64,000 nucleotides of DNA from Pseudomonas sp. RC10 (GCF_038397775.1 NZ_CP151650.1:2604001-2668000); one strand, 5' to 3'. Counted from the first letter of the stretch, positions 1-8,937 are shown. A program made the numbers and translations. Notes: generated from the sequence alone by a model not told the origin.

Positions 1-532
1 CAGGGCGGTCATCACGGAACAGGTTGTCGACAAAGTAGCCGTACTGGTCACTGCTGGTGTTACCCGCTGCAACCGCTGCAGTACCGGCCACACCGGCTAC
101 CGCGCTGGCACCAGCCTTGACACCGCTGCCCACCAGACCGCTGACGGAACCGACGATCAATACTGCCGCCACCAGGGTCGCGATGGCCCAGGACAGGAAA
201 CCATGAGCGGTGTCGCGGAAATACACTTCGTCGCCGTGCATGTTCGACCATTTCACGCGCAAACGGCCCGCGATGTAGCCGCCGAGGCCTGAGGCGACGA
301 TCTGGGTGAAGGCCAGCCAGACCACAGTGGAAATACCGAGGGTCTTGGCGCTGGCGCCTTCGTTGGCCCACGGCGACATGGCCGAGAAGCCCAGACCCGA
401 GCCCAGCAAGACGAGAATCAGTGATAACGCAGCGGCGCCAGCGGCACCGGCAAGGAGGGCGCCCCAGGACACACCTGAGACGGAGGAGGGTTCTTCTACG
501 GCGGCAGGATAAGAATCAGGCGTGACGTTCAT
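1..532 (-). CDS. Multi-pass membrane protein, C-terminus beyond the left edge
   Basis: The gene runs off the left edge, and 177 codons are visible. The product starts MNVTPDSYPAAVEE and has hydrophobic segments at about residues 23-50, 65-89 and 112-137. A Gly/Ala-rich stretch (133-158) follows, then the more polar SSDQYGYFVDNLFRDD. This fits an inner-membrane protein with at least three spanning segments. The start was chosen because GGAG lies nine bases upstream; another in-frame ATG five codons earlier (547) has no such site. I do not recognise a characterised family and assign no function. Confidence 0.7.
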   Translation of the reverse strand, partial: MNVTPDSYPAAVEEPSSVSGVSWGALLAGAAGAAALSLILVLLGSGLGFSAMSPWANEGASAKTLGISTVVWLAFTQIVASGLGGYIAGRLRVKWSNMHGDEVYFRDTAHGFLSWAIATLVAAVLIVGSVSGLVGSGVKAGASAVAGVAGTAAVAAGNTSSDQYGYFVDNLFRDDRP

Positions 533-944
533 GTTGTGCTGCTCCATGCGAATAATGTGGTACTTCGCTGGTGATCATTGCAGCGGTTGTGCCAGTCGGT
601 CTTGTGCGGATAAGTCGTTATTTATCAATGGGTTGAAAATGTTTAAATATCCGACGTTCATGCAAATTGCATGAAGGGGCGGTACAGCGCGGGCGTTCTG
701 CCCGGTTGCAATAAGTTCAGTCGGATCAGGGGGTTGCAGCGGGTTGTTCGCGTGTTCGGGCAATTCATCGAAACACTCGGGCACATTTTTCCGGAAAAAG
801 TGTCCTATGGACTCAGCCTGGCGCGGGTCGGCATCATCGGAATGACATCTATATGTGCGCTTACGACCTTTCGGTGATGTCTTGATGCCAGTGTTTGGCC
901 TATAGTTTCCGCTCAGCTCCTGTTTCTTCAAGAGGTTAACCGTC
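533..944. other. Intergenic region between divergent genes
   Basis: No convincing coding frame is visible on either strand. The region must hold the promoters of the membrane-protein gene (leftward) and the acetyltransferase gene (rightward). The only clear structure is a 19-base palindrome, annotated separately. Confidence 0.5.
657..675. promoter_or_regulatory. Perfect 9-bp-arm palindrome, possible operator
   Basis: The sequence TTCATGCAA-A-TTGCATGAA is a perfect inverted repeat around one central base. It lies between two divergent genes, which suits a repressor or activator site, but no regulator can be named. Confidence 0.35.
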
Positions 945-1421
945 ATGTTCATACATCGCCCCCTGGAAGAAAAAGACATCCCGGCTATCTGTGACATGCC
1001 CCAGAGTGTCGACGAGCTCTTCTACATGTTTCCCAAGGCGGTGTTTCCGCTGACTCCTGCACAATTGAGCGACGCCATCGAGCAGCGTTCGGACAACACC
1101 GTCATCGAGCTCAACGGCGAGGTGGTCGGGTTTGCCAATTTCTCCAAATACGATTTTCGAGGTCGCTGCTCTATGGGCAACGTCATCATCGCGCCTCACG
1201 CTCGCTCGAAGGGCGTGGGCCGCTACATGATCGGCTGCATGATGGAGCTGGCGTTCGGCAAACACGAAGCCAAAGAGCTGACGGCGTCCTGTTTCAACCA
1301 TAACGTGCCTGGCCTGCTGTTTTACCCCAAGCTCGGTTTCAAGCCATTTGCCATCGAAGAACGGCTGGACAAGCGCGGCAATCGCGTGGCGCTGATTCAC
1401 TTGCGCCTGCCTCACGCGTGA
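945..1421 (+). CDS. GNAT-family N-acetyltransferase
   Basis: The 158-residue protein has the length of a single GNAT domain, which transfers an acetyl group from acetyl-CoA to an amine. The acetyl-CoA-binding loop is visible as R87-S-K-G-V-G92 after the strand GNVIIAPHA. The end of the fold, FYPKLGFKPF, is also typical. An AGAGG ribosome site lies about eight bases before the ATG. It is flanked by intergenic DNA on both sides and looks monocistronic. The substrate cannot be told from sequence. Confidence 0.88.
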   Translation: MFIHRPLEEKDIPAICDMPQSVDELFYMFPKAVFPLTPAQLSDAIEQRSDNTVIELNGEVVGFANFSKYDFRGRCSMGNVIIAPHARSKGVGRYMIGCMMELAFGKHEAKELTASCFNHNVPGLLFYPKLGFKPFAIEERLDKRGNRVALIHLRLPHA

Positions 1422-1787
1422 TCGCGATCAGCGTCATTCGTCGGTACGCTTTCGGGCGACCGACGAATGGCCGGTTTAAAAACCCTTCATCTCAGCACTC
1501 ACTTCGACCGCACGCCGCGCATGTTCGAGGTAAACCCCGTCAGTATTCCGCTTGTTCGCACCAGTGAAACGTTTTTTCTTTTTCCGCCCTATGCAGTTCC
1601 CCAATAGGGTGCACTTTTTTGGCCGGTTGCTTCACTTTTGGGCGAGGCGTATAACTGGGTTATTCGCCAAAAACCCTGAGGTTTAAATGACGAATTGGAG
1701 GAAGTAAGCCTCGGCAGACTTTCGGCCGTTAGTTAGGCGGACCACTGTTCATGTGGTAACAGGGAGCGCCTCTGGAGGATATCGCCA
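1422..1787. other. Intergenic region with hairpin
   Basis: A hairpin with a 10-bp stem (ATTCGTCGGT, 1436-1445, against 1459-1468) follows the acetyltransferase gene and may end its transcript, although no T-run follows. On the minus strand, a short frame ending at 1476 reads like protein (RFTGANKRNTDGVYLEHAR) but has no ATG in a sensible place, so I do not call it a gene. Confidence 0.4.
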
Positions 1788-2051
1788 ATGATTGCATGCA
1801 CCCTCTCGAACCTTGAATTGCGTAGCATCATAGAAAGTGCGTTTCTGCCCAAGCGTTGCAATTGCACCGTCCTGGACGACACCATGACCGTTGAAGTCAT
1901 TGACCCCCTCACAGAGCGGGTTGAGCTGCTGGCCAGCGGTATCAAGCTGGACAAGCTGGACACGAGTCGTGCGCTCTGCGAGCTGATTTCTGAATTGCGG
2001 GCCGACTTGATCAATACGCAACATTTGCAAAGGCACGCCTTGGCCAGTTGA
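1788..2051 (+). CDS. DUF1652 family protein
   Basis: The 87-residue protein has the DUF1652 signature near its N-terminus: LRSIIESAFLPKRCNCTV, with a Cys-x-Cys pair at residues 23-25. These small proteins are common in Pseudomonas and their function is unknown. A GGAGG site precedes the ATG, and a good rho-independent terminator follows, so the gene is probably its own unit. There is no signal peptide or membrane segment, so it is likely cytoplasmic. Confidence 0.82.
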   Translation: MIACTLSNLELRSIIESAFLPKRCNCTVLDDTMTVEVIDPLTERVELLASGIKLDKLDTSRALCELISELRADLINTQHLQRHALAS

Positions 2052-2445
2052 ACAATCTCCGGTTTTTATTGATAGGACGCCCATGACGAGTTCATTGTCT
2101 TGGGCGTTTTGCTGTTCAGGAGTTGCTCGGCGTTCGACGTAAAGCTTCTCTAATATTTACGACTTTCTATCTATGTCTTCGGCATCAATAACGGGATGTT
2201 CTCATGCGTGCGCAAATGAACGTTATATTCACGCTGGCGCATTCGAATGATGAGAAAATATGAGCGTTTATCGTCCTGAATCATTGGCCCTCCCTCAGCC
2301 ATGACCGCGGGTGGCACGACGTGCCGGGTCCGCAGAGGAGTGGCATTGCAAAAGCCAGTGGCAATGCGTTGATTTACCTTTTATCTTAGGTCGCCATCGG
2401 CGGCGGCATGCCGATCACGATTTGAATTGAGGCCAAGGGGAATGC
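2052..2445. other. Intergenic region after DUF1652 gene
   Basis: The first 60 bases hold a terminator. The rest is fairly AT-rich and has two small hairpins, including GCATTGC/GCAATGC near 2343-2367. I see no gene. The promoter of the next gene must lie here. Confidence 0.4.
2076..2110 (+). terminator. Rho-independent terminator of the DUF1652 gene
   Basis: The stem ACGCCCA/TGGGCGT, with an inner GAC/GTC pairing, is followed by TTTT. Confidence 0.7.
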
Positions 2446-2880
2446 ATGGCTGAGTTTCGGCCCGGAACCACCCAAGCGTTTGCAGAGGGTGAATCCTTCA
2501 CAAAAATGCTTCGCCGACGCAAGGTGATGATAGGCGTTGGTGCATTGCTGGGCATTGTGCTGGTGTGCGTGGCAGCGATTCTGATCATGCTGCAACGTCT
2601 GGAAGCCAGAAATGCCTCGTTTCAGCCTCCGATGACGGAGCTTGAGCGTGAACGCCTGTTGCCGCCCGACCCGATTCTCGACGCCGCGCCCAAGCTCGAT
2701 GGCTTGCGCTATGGCCGGCAAGACGAGCCCGGTTCGGGCGCAGGAGCCGGCGGATATTCGCCGGTGGAAAACGATACGTCTCAAGAGGGTGGGGCGCTGA
2801 TCCGCGCTTTGATGCAGCGCACTGACGAATTGCACGCTGAGACCGGCGTGCGTGCCTCGGCCCAACGCCCTCGACATTGA
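2446..2880 (+). CDS. Hypothetical single-span membrane protein
   Basis: The 144-residue protein has one hydrophobic segment at about residues 29-49 (VMIGVGALLGIVLVCVAAIL). A basic stretch (LRRRK) precedes it, so the bulk most likely lies on the periplasmic side. The remainder is acidic and proline-rich (RLLPPDPILDAAPKLDG). An AAGGGGA ribosome site precedes the ATG. The next gene converges on it with 41 bases between. I do not recognise the family and infer only an anchored envelope protein. Confidence 0.6.
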   Translation: MAEFRPGTTQAFAEGESFTKMLRRRKVMIGVGALLGIVLVCVAAILIMLQRLEARNASFQPPMTELERERLLPPDPILDAAPKLDGLRYGRQDEPGSGAGAGGYSPVENDTSQEGGALIRALMQRTDELHAETGVRASAQRPRH

Positions 2881-2921
2881 TCGTCTAAAAGACCCTCGCC
2901 TCCGATCTCAGGCTGACGCCC

Positions 2922-3236
2922 TTAGTGCGTCCGTCGCCGATGCTCATTCTCGAACAGCAGCCTGAATTGCGCCTCACCGCTGTCTTGCGTCGCGTAATGG
3001 TCACGCACAGGACCTGCCTCTATCCGGCCGTCCATCGCGACCCGAATGATCGCTGATTTGGACAGGTAGTCCGGAACGTCGCCGATGATGGTCAGCTCGC
3101 GCAAGGTGTGGCCGTCGTGTTCGATCGTCGCCAACCGGACTCTGCACGTCGCCTGCATGGGGATCGGGCCAAACAAGGTGTCCCGTGAGTAATCGATTTC
3201 GGCAATGCTGGACCGAAGGTTTTTCTCAGCATTCAT
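2922..3236 (-). CDS. Hypothetical protein
   Basis: The 104-residue soluble protein starts MNAEKNLRSSIAEIDYSRD. The start was chosen because GAGGT sits eight bases upstream; an upstream in-frame ATG (3257) would add seven residues without a good site. The middle alternates strand-like segments (TCRVRLATIEHDGHTLRELT) and the C-terminus is basic (ENEHRRRTH). No signal peptide, membrane segment or known motif is visible. Confidence 0.55.
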   Translation of the reverse strand: MNAEKNLRSSIAEIDYSRDTLFGPIPMQATCRVRLATIEHDGHTLRELTIIGDVPDYLSKSAIIRVAMDGRIEAGPVRDHYATQDSGEAQFRLLFENEHRRRTH

Positions 3237-4156
3237 GGCGGCGACCTCTATATCCATTCAAAAGTGAGCGTAAGCCTGACAATGGAGCAGGATCTGCTTG
3301 AAATAGTTCTTTTTTTTTGCCTGAAAGGGGCGCCATTCATCGGCTGTCAAATTTGGCGTCAGGATTGAGCGCCATTTCGCGCCTCACTAAAACCGGCGTC
3401 ATTTAATTGCCTGGTATTGACGGCTCATCATTTAATGCGTGTCTTTTGCATTGGCCGCGTCACTACTCGTTATTGGCGGCAGAAAGCCGACTGTTTAGTG
3501 CGAAGTAAGCGTCGAACTTTCAATGCACGGCTTCTGGTATTGAGGACCAACATACTGTTTTTCTATTTTAAAAATCGATGGGTTCGCTGCAGGCTGACAG
3601 TATTCTGTCGTCAAAATATAAAATCCATATAAATCAGCATGTTGAAAAGTGTAAAAGTCGATGCTGTCATTTTCTCGAAAATTTGACACTTCTCGGGTTT
3701 TTTGAAACTATCGCTTTACAGTTTTGATAGTAGCGGGCCTCTAGATAGCCAACTACTTATTAAACTCGGCACCTCAGATGCTGCACCAAGGACGTCCGGC
3801 GACAGGGCGGTAGCGTCTCTGAAAATTCATCGCTCGTTTTTTCAACTCATTGACAAACATGCCATTTATGGTGTGCCGATCAGTGGTATCCGGCATTTGA
3901 GTAAGTGTCTGTAAACGCATAGATGCGCCACGGAGTACTGCCCCGGGCCGTGTGGGATACGTTTGTTTTAGGCGTTGGCGTACACGGCCACTTGTGACGG
4001 TAGTTGCACCCCGAGTTTGTTATCAACTCATTAGTTGTCAGTATCCAGTTCGACATAAATGGAAGTCACGTCAGCGCGGGCAGCGGGTTGTGCCTGTCTT
4101 CAGGGTTCAGTCTTCGGGCTGCACTCAAAGCATCGACTAAGTTCGGAGTCAAGATT
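3237..4156. other. AT-rich gene-poor region
   Basis: About 900 bases have no convincing gene. Composition drops sharply: 3601-3660 is 17 of 60 G or C by hand count, far below the flanking genes. An imperfect palindrome, TGTCATTTTC-TC-GAAAATTTGACA, lies at 3665-3688. Short frames exist on both strands but lack ribosome sites and recognisable sequence. It may be a regulatory region for the flavoprotein gene or the remnant of acquired DNA. Confidence 0.45.
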
Positions 4157-5587
4157 ATGTATGGAGATCATCTGGAAACCGTTTGCGGTTGTGTTGTAGG
4201 GGGTGCCGGGCCTGCAGGCATGGGGCTGCTTTTCAATGCATTGAAAAGCGGCGCCATGCCAGAGCTGGCCAAGGAAGGCCTGATCATTGTCGATGCGAGC
4301 CCAACACCCGGTACGGGTCGCCTTGGGGATTACCGGATTACCGCGAACTCCGTGGGTGACGTGTTCCTCGACTGTCTTCGCGACCCTGCGCTGCGTGACG
4401 TATTCGAGCCGCTTGAGCATTCGCCCGCCTACTGGCGTATCCGCCGACAGGCGCAGAGCGCCCCGCAGTTGGCAGATGTCGCCGAACTGCTGGCGGAAGC
4501 CTCGACCCTGGTGCTGAATTTCATCGTCGAACATTACGGCGTCAAGCTGTGGACCAGTACGACGATCACCGAAGTGGTGAGCCATGACGACGAGTATCAG
4601 GTGTGGGTCGAGTCCGAGGGGCGTTCCCGGCGTATTCGCTGCCGCGCTGTCGTGCTGAACCTCGGTGGGCGTCAAGACCCCCAGCATTTGCTCGACAGCC
4701 TGGCGGATCAAGGCCTCGCCGTCCCGCCGTCATCGCGGGTGTTGAGCGCTGATCTGCTGTTGCGCATGAATGGCGTGCAATTGCGGGATTATTTTGCGCC
4801 CACCTTGGCGGGCAAGGGCCGGATAAGCGTAGTCGGCGGTTCGCACAGCGCGTTTTCAGTGCTGGAAAATCTGGCGGACGCGCTGGAATTCGCAGGCCTG
4901 ACCGAAGTGACGCTGGTGCACCGTTCTCCCATCCGGCTGTTCTACGAGACCGCGCAGGCGGCAACCGATGCCGGTTATGCCTTCGACCCGCTGAGAGACG
5001 TGTGCCCGGTCTCCGGTCGCGTCAATCGTTCGGGCGGCTTGCGCTATCGAGCGCTGGACGTCGGACGCGAGGCGCTGGCCAACGGGCACATCGGCAAGAC
5101 AGGCGTGCGGGTGCAACTGCTGCAAACTCTGAACGGTCCGCAAGGCCAATACGAAGGTGCGCGCCAGGCGTTGCTGGAGTCCGACGTGGTGGTCCAGTGC
5201 ACCGGTTATCAGCCTTTGTTGCCTGCGCTGAGTTACGCGGGCGGTGGTGCTATCAACCTGATGGCCGTCAAAGGCGGCGTGGATTCCGACCCGTCGGGGT
5301 GCCCGCTCGACAGCCATGGACAGCGGCTCTACGGTCTTCACTTGTTCGGCTTGGGTGCAGGGCTGGGCGTAGACCCTCGACTGGGCAGCGAAGCCTCATT
5401 TGACGGGCGCATTTATGGCGTCTGGCAGTTCCACCACGATGCCAGCGGAGCCGTCATCGACGCTGTCATTCAGCGCTTGCAGCAGCCTGTGCTGCAACCG
5501 GTCAGCCTCAGCCGCAAACAGGTCGTCAGCCGCGAAGAGCAACGTCATCCGTTCCTCTGGCCGGTCTTGGCCAATGCTCAATCCTGA
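4157..5587 (+). CDS. FAD/NAD(P)-binding monooxygenase-like flavoprotein
   Basis: The 476-residue protein begins MYGDHLETVCGCVVGGAGPAG, where the GxGxxG-type loop binds FAD. A second nucleotide-binding loop, VVGGSHSAFSVLENL, lies in the middle, and a late CTGYQP motif resembles the ATGY motif of flavin-dependent N-hydroxylating monooxygenases. The layout suggests an NAD(P)H-dependent flavin enzyme. The start was chosen for GGAG eight bases upstream; the frame is open 51 codons further upstream, but that part is AT-rich and unlike the family. A strong terminator follows, so it is probably monocistronic. The substrate is unknown. Confidence 0.72.
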   Translation: MYGDHLETVCGCVVGGAGPAGMGLLFNALKSGAMPELAKEGLIIVDASPTPGTGRLGDYRITANSVGDVFLDCLRDPALRDVFEPLEHSPAYWRIRRQAQSAPQLADVAELLAEASTLVLNFIVEHYGVKLWTSTTITEVVSHDDEYQVWVESEGRSRRIRCRAVVLNLGGRQDPQHLLDSLADQGLAVPPSSRVLSADLLLRMNGVQLRDYFAPTLAGKGRISVVGGSHSAFSVLENLADALEFAGLTEVTLVHRSPIRLFYETAQAATDAGYAFDPLRDVCPVSGRVNRSGGLRYRALDVGREALANGHIGKTGVRVQLLQTLNGPQGQYEGARQALLESDVVVQCTGYQPLLPALSYAGGGAINLMAVKGGVDSDPSGCPLDSHGQRLYGLHLFGLGAGLGVDPRLGSEASFDGRIYGVWQFHHDASGAVIDAVIQRLQQPVLQPVSLSRKQVVSREEQRHPFLWPVLANAQS

Positions 5588-5607
5588 TCCGATCTTGCTG
5601 CATCGAC

Positions 5608-5642
5608 ATCCCGGACCGCCTGCGCGGCCCGGGATTTTTTTT
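5608..5642 (+). terminator. Rho-independent terminator of the flavoprotein gene
   Basis: The stem ATCCCGG/CCGGGAT is followed directly by a run of eight T. Confidence 0.85.
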
Positions 5643-5761
5643 GCCTGCAATATGTTGGTCATCATGAAAGTTTTGGGTAGAGTCGGCGCCATCATCTGTT
5701 CCGGGCATCTATTCTGGAGTGTCCGAACACTCTGAGCGTCTCGACGAGGAATCGACAGAAC

Positions 5762-6694
5762 ATGCGTATTTTGATCGTGGGTGCAGGTGCGATTGGGGGC
5801 TACTTCGGTGGCCGGTTGCTGGAAGCCGGGCGTGACGTAACCTTTCTGGTGCGACAGGGACGAGCAGAAGAGCTGGATCAGAACGGTCTGATTGTTCGCA
5901 GTCCGGCGGGTGATATCGATTACCCGTCGCCCCCTCATGTCATGACGTCCATGTTGAACACGACGTTCGACCTGATCCTGCTCAGTTGCAAGGCCTACGA
6001 CCTCGATGCGGCCATGGACTCCTTCGCCGCCGCAGTGGGGCCGGACACGCTGATTTTGCCGATGCTCAACGGCATGTCTCATCTGGATCGACTGAGTAAG
6101 CGCTTCAGCCCGGACAACGTGCTCGGCGGTCTGGCGTTCATCTCGGTGGACCGCGACGCGTCGGGCAAGATTCTGCACTTGAACGAGCTTCATCAGATCA
6201 CCTTCGGCGAGTTGGAGGGTGCGCGGACGCCGAGAATTCTCAAAGTGGAAGAAGCCCTGTCCGATGCCGGATTCGTCGCCACGCTGAGTGAGCAGATCGT
6301 TCAGGAAATGTGGGAAAAGTGGTGTTTCATTGCCACGCTCGCCGGTGTGACGGGATCGCTGCGCGCAAGCATCGGGGACGTGATCGCCAGCGGGGGAGAG
6401 TCGTTCATTCTTGAGCTCCTTGCAGAGTGCGGAGCGGTTGCCGCGCAAGCCAGCCACGGCGTTCGGGAGGAAGTCCGCCAACGTTTCCAGACCATGCTGA
6501 CCGCTCAAGGCTCCAAAATGACGGCGTCGATGCTGCGAGATGTGGAGCGGGGCGCGACCATTGAAGTCGAGCATCTGATTGGTGACATGGTTGCCCGGCG
6601 GGGTAGCAAGAAACAGGACGGTCTTTCGCCCCTTGATGTCGTGTACCTGAACCTCAAGTCCTACGAAGCGCGTCGAGTGCGTGAGCAGGGCTGA
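5762..6694 (+). CDS. Ketopantoate reductase family (PanE/ApbA-like)
   Basis: The 310-residue protein has the length and layout of 2-dehydropantoate 2-reductases, which use NADPH to make pantoate for coenzyme A synthesis. The NADP-binding loop is GAGAIGG at residues 7-13. Conserved residues match the family: K77 in LSCKAYD, N100 in PMLNG and K183 in EMWEKW (the position of the catalytic lysine). Pseudomonads carry several paralogues, so this copy may act on a related 2-oxo acid. An AGGA site precedes the ATG. A REP element follows. Confidence 0.8.
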   Translation: MRILIVGAGAIGGYFGGRLLEAGRDVTFLVRQGRAEELDQNGLIVRSPAGDIDYPSPPHVMTSMLNTTFDLILLSCKAYDLDAAMDSFAAAVGPDTLILPMLNGMSHLDRLSKRFSPDNVLGGLAFISVDRDASGKILHLNELHQITFGELEGARTPRILKVEEALSDAGFVATLSEQIVQEMWEKWCFIATLAGVTGSLRASIGDVIASGGESFILELLAECGAVAAQASHGVREEVRQRFQTMLTAQGSKMTASMLRDVERGATIEVEHLIGDMVARRGSKKQDGLSPLDVVYLNLKSYEARRVREQG

Positions 6695-6761
6695 CCGAGC
6701 CTTTGTAGAGAACCTGAGCGTGTCCAGGCTTCACCGCGCGTTGAGGCGCGCACGGTCTCTA

Positions 6762-6850
6762 CTGTGGGAGCGAATTCATTCGCGAGACGGCGGCACATCC
6801 GACGCATATCCTTCGTCTGGGCCTGTTCGCGAACGGTCCGCTCTCACCCT
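6762..6850. repeat. REP element, family A
   Basis: CTGTGGGAGCGAATTCATTC and the following CGCGA form one clean REP half. A degenerate mate (TTCGCGAACGG) lies downstream. The same core recurs at six other loci in the window. Confidence 0.75.
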
Positions 6851-6878
6851 CAGTCAGGCGTATCCAGGTGGCGATCAG

Positions 6879-8123
6879 TTACTTCGCTTTCGCCAGTTCC
6901 ATGATCATCCGCGTCAGCAAGTAGATCCGTGGCGAGACGCTGTCCACTTCGGCGTATTCCTCCGGCGTGTGGATATTGCCGCCGACGATGCCGAAGCCGT
7001 CCAGCGTCGGCACGCCCACCCCCGCCGACAGGCTGGCGTCCGCCGCGCCGCCGCTGCCTTCGATGGTCAATTTGCGGCCGATTTCGCCGTAAATGCCTTG
7101 CGCCATGTCCACCAGTCTGTCCGATTCCGCCGTCTGCGGCATCGGTGGCAGGCCACGGTCCAGGTGGGTGGTCACTTCGGTTTCCGGAATCAGCTTGTTG
7201 GCCGATACGCGCGCCAGGTCTTTTTCGATGCGGTCGAATTCCTCCGGCACCGCTGCGCGTACGTCCGCCTTGGCCGTTGCCTGATCGGGGATCACGTTCA
7301 CGCGGTCCCCTGCATTGAGTACAGTGAAGTTGATGGTGGTTTTCTTGTCGGCGTCGCCCAAACGGCCCAATTGCAGAATCTGGTGCGCGGCCTCCATCGC
7401 CGCATTACGGCCCAATTCCGGCGCGACCCCGGCATGGGACGCCTTGCCTTTCACTTCGACCACCGCCGTCGCGCTGCCTTTGCGCCACACCACCAAACCA
7501 TCGGCAGGACGACCCGGTTCGAGGTTCAATGTCACATCGTGCTGCTTCGCCACTTTCTGGATCAGCTCCGTTGCGCCCTTGGAGCCTGTTTCCTCACTGG
7601 CGTCGAGCAGGAAGGTGATCTGCGCGTAGTCCTTGAAGTCCAGGTTTTTCAGAATCTTCAGTGCATAAAGCCCGGCGACGATCCCGCCCTTGTCGTCCAT
7701 CACCCCCGGCCCGTACGCGCGGCCGTCTTTGATGTGGAAAGGGCGGGCGGCGGCCGAGCCTTCCTTGAACACAGTGTCCATGTGCGCCATCAGCAGGATT
7801 TTCGCCTTGCCGGTGCCTTTGAGGGTGGCGACTACGTGGCTGCTTTTGTCAGGCGCCGTGTTGGGAATGGTCTCGATGGTGGCGCCGAGTTTTTTCAGTT
7901 CCTCGACAGTGATTTCCCGTACCTGCGTCAGACCGGGCTCATAGCCGGAGCCCGTGTCGATATTGACGAGACGTTCCAGCAGTTTCAGCGCTTCGTCCTT
8001 GTACTGCTCGGCATCGGCTTGCACTTGTTTATGGGGTTCTGCGAGGGCAGCGGGAACGGCCAGAAAGGCGAGGCTCAGAGCGAGGGTACTGGCGAGAAAG
8101 GAGCGGGCGAAAGGCAGCGTCAT
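6879..8123 (-). CDS. Secreted M20 metallopeptidase, glutamate carboxypeptidase type
   Basis: The 414-residue protein resembles carboxypeptidase G2, which removes C-terminal glutamate from folates and peptides. A signal peptide ends near AALA-EP (residue 28), so it is exported to the periplasm or beyond. The di-zinc ligands align well: H114 and D116 (AHMDTV), D143 (GPGVMDDKGG), the E177/E178 pair (DASEETGS), E202 (NLEPGRP) and H385 (GGNIHTPEE). The length matches the family. AAGGA precedes the ATG. The true substrate may be another acyl- or peptidyl-amino acid. Confidence 0.88.
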   Translation of the reverse strand: MTLPFARSFLASTLALSLAFLAVPAALAEPHKQVQADAEQYKDEALKLLERLVNIDTGSGYEPGLTQVREITVEELKKLGATIETIPNTAPDKSSHVVATLKGTGKAKILLMAHMDTVFKEGSAAARPFHIKDGRAYGPGVMDDKGGIVAGLYALKILKNLDFKDYAQITFLLDASEETGSKGATELIQKVAKQHDVTLNLEPGRPADGLVVWRKGSATAVVEVKGKASHAGVAPELGRNAAMEAAHQILQLGRLGDADKKTTINFTVLNAGDRVNVIPDQATAKADVRAAVPEEFDRIEKDLARVSANKLIPETEVTTHLDRGLPPMPQTAESDRLVDMAQGIYGEIGRKLTIEGSGGAADASLSAGVGVPTLDGFGIVGGNIHTPEEYAEVDSVSPRIYLLTRMIMELAKAK

Positions 8124-8301
8124 GGGTCGATCCTTGATGTTGTTATGGAAGGTTTCGGTTCATACCCTAGCGGCTTGTACAGGATTGTGCATGTCGAAAT
8201 GCGACATGGCGGACGGTCCGGCAGCTCGGCAAAAAACGTCGAACCTTTGCCGTGAGCTACCCTCAATACTTCAACATCCGCAGTCAGAGGAGCAGCGCAC
8301 C

Positions 8302-8544
8302 ATGCCCGTCAAGCACGATTTGTACGCCGATTTGAACATCACCCGGGACGAACTGGGCAAGCATCGGAGCAAAGATGCCAAGCTCAATCAGTTGGTGGAT
8401 GACTATGAAACGCTTGATGCCGATATCGTCAAGGCAGAGGCGGGGTCTGCGGGGGATGTCTCGGACGACCAGCTTAAGAAGCTCAAGGAAAAACGGTTGC
8501 TGGCCAAGGACAAGATCGTCCAGCAGGTCACGTCACTTCACTGA
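8302..8544 (+). CDS. DUF465 (YdcH-like) small helical protein
   Basis: The 80-residue protein is charged and predicted helical, with the central family pattern DAKLNQLVDDYETLDADI and a late basic helix (KKLKEKRLLAKDKI). DUF465 proteins are short coiled-coil proteins of unknown function. AGAGGAG precedes the ATG and a terminator follows. It is cytoplasmic by appearance, with no membrane segment. Confidence 0.83.
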   Translation: MPVKHDLYADLNITRDELGKHRSKDAKLNQLVDDYETLDADIVKAEAGSAGDVSDDQLKKLKEKRLLAKDKIVQQVTSLH

Positions 8545-8568
8545 TTGGCTTAGGTTCCGATGATCAGT

Positions 8569-8602
8569 ACGGCGGGCACTCTCTGGGGTACTCGCCGTTT
8601 TT
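8569..8602 (+). terminator. Terminator of the DUF465 gene
   Basis: The stem ACGGCG/CGCCGT is followed by TTTTT. Confidence 0.65.
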
Positions 8603-8652
8603 GTCTGAGCTTCGCGTCTTGAGCGTGAACGTCTCATGGATCCAAAACTTAC

Positions 8653-8686
8653 GCGAAAAAAAACGGCGCCGGGGCATGCGCCGTTT
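8653..8686 (-). terminator. Terminator of csrA
   Basis: The perfect 9-bp stem AAACGGCGC/GCGCCGTTT is followed on the minus strand by eight T. The plus side also has a T-rich run, so it may work in both directions. Confidence 0.8.
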
Positions 8687-8745
8687 CTTTTTGTCTGTCA
8701 CCGGGCAGTGGCAGACAACGTACTAAGAAGATGAACCGGGTTGGC

Positions 8746-8937
8746 TTACTGTTGTGGCTCTTGGTTTGGCGCGATCTCGGCTTGGATACGTTTGTAGATT
8801 TCTTCACGGTGTACTGAAACGTTCTTCGGCGCGTTGATGCCGAGTCTGACCTGTAGGCCCTGAACGCCCAGAATGGTGACAGTGATTTCGTCACCAATGT
8901 TTATGCTTTCGCCGACTTTGCGGGTGAGTATCAACAT
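8746..8937 (-). CDS. csrA: CsrA/RsmE-type RNA-binding regulator
   Basis: The 63-residue protein starts [18 protein letters not shown] and continues [19 protein letters not shown], the full CsrA fold. CsrA dimers bind GGA motifs in mRNA leaders and block translation; in pseudomonads the small RNAs RsmX/Y/Z sequester them. The N-terminal [15 protein letters not shown] and the C-terminal tail resemble RsmE more than RsmA. R44 of the VHREEIY motif, needed for RNA binding, is present. The frame is open 29 codons upstream, but the start was chosen for an AAGGA site and the exact family N-terminus. A terminator follows. Confidence 0.95.
   Translation of the reverse strand: MLILTRKVGESINIGDEITVTILGVQGLQVRLGINAPKNVSVHREEIYKRIQAEIAPNQEPQQ

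Noticed and set aside
3702..3914. Possible 70-residue protein in the AT-rich gap
   Set aside because: No ribosome site, no known motif and no gene-like codon bias.
4004..4156. 51-codon N-terminal extension of the flavoprotein
   Set aside because: The sequence is AT-rich, does not resemble the family, and a better ribosome site lies before the internal ATG at the GAGPAG motif.
6681..8255. A 524-codon open frame on the plus strand
   Set aside because: Antisense to the M20 peptidase gene, whose signal peptide and zinc ligands are intact.
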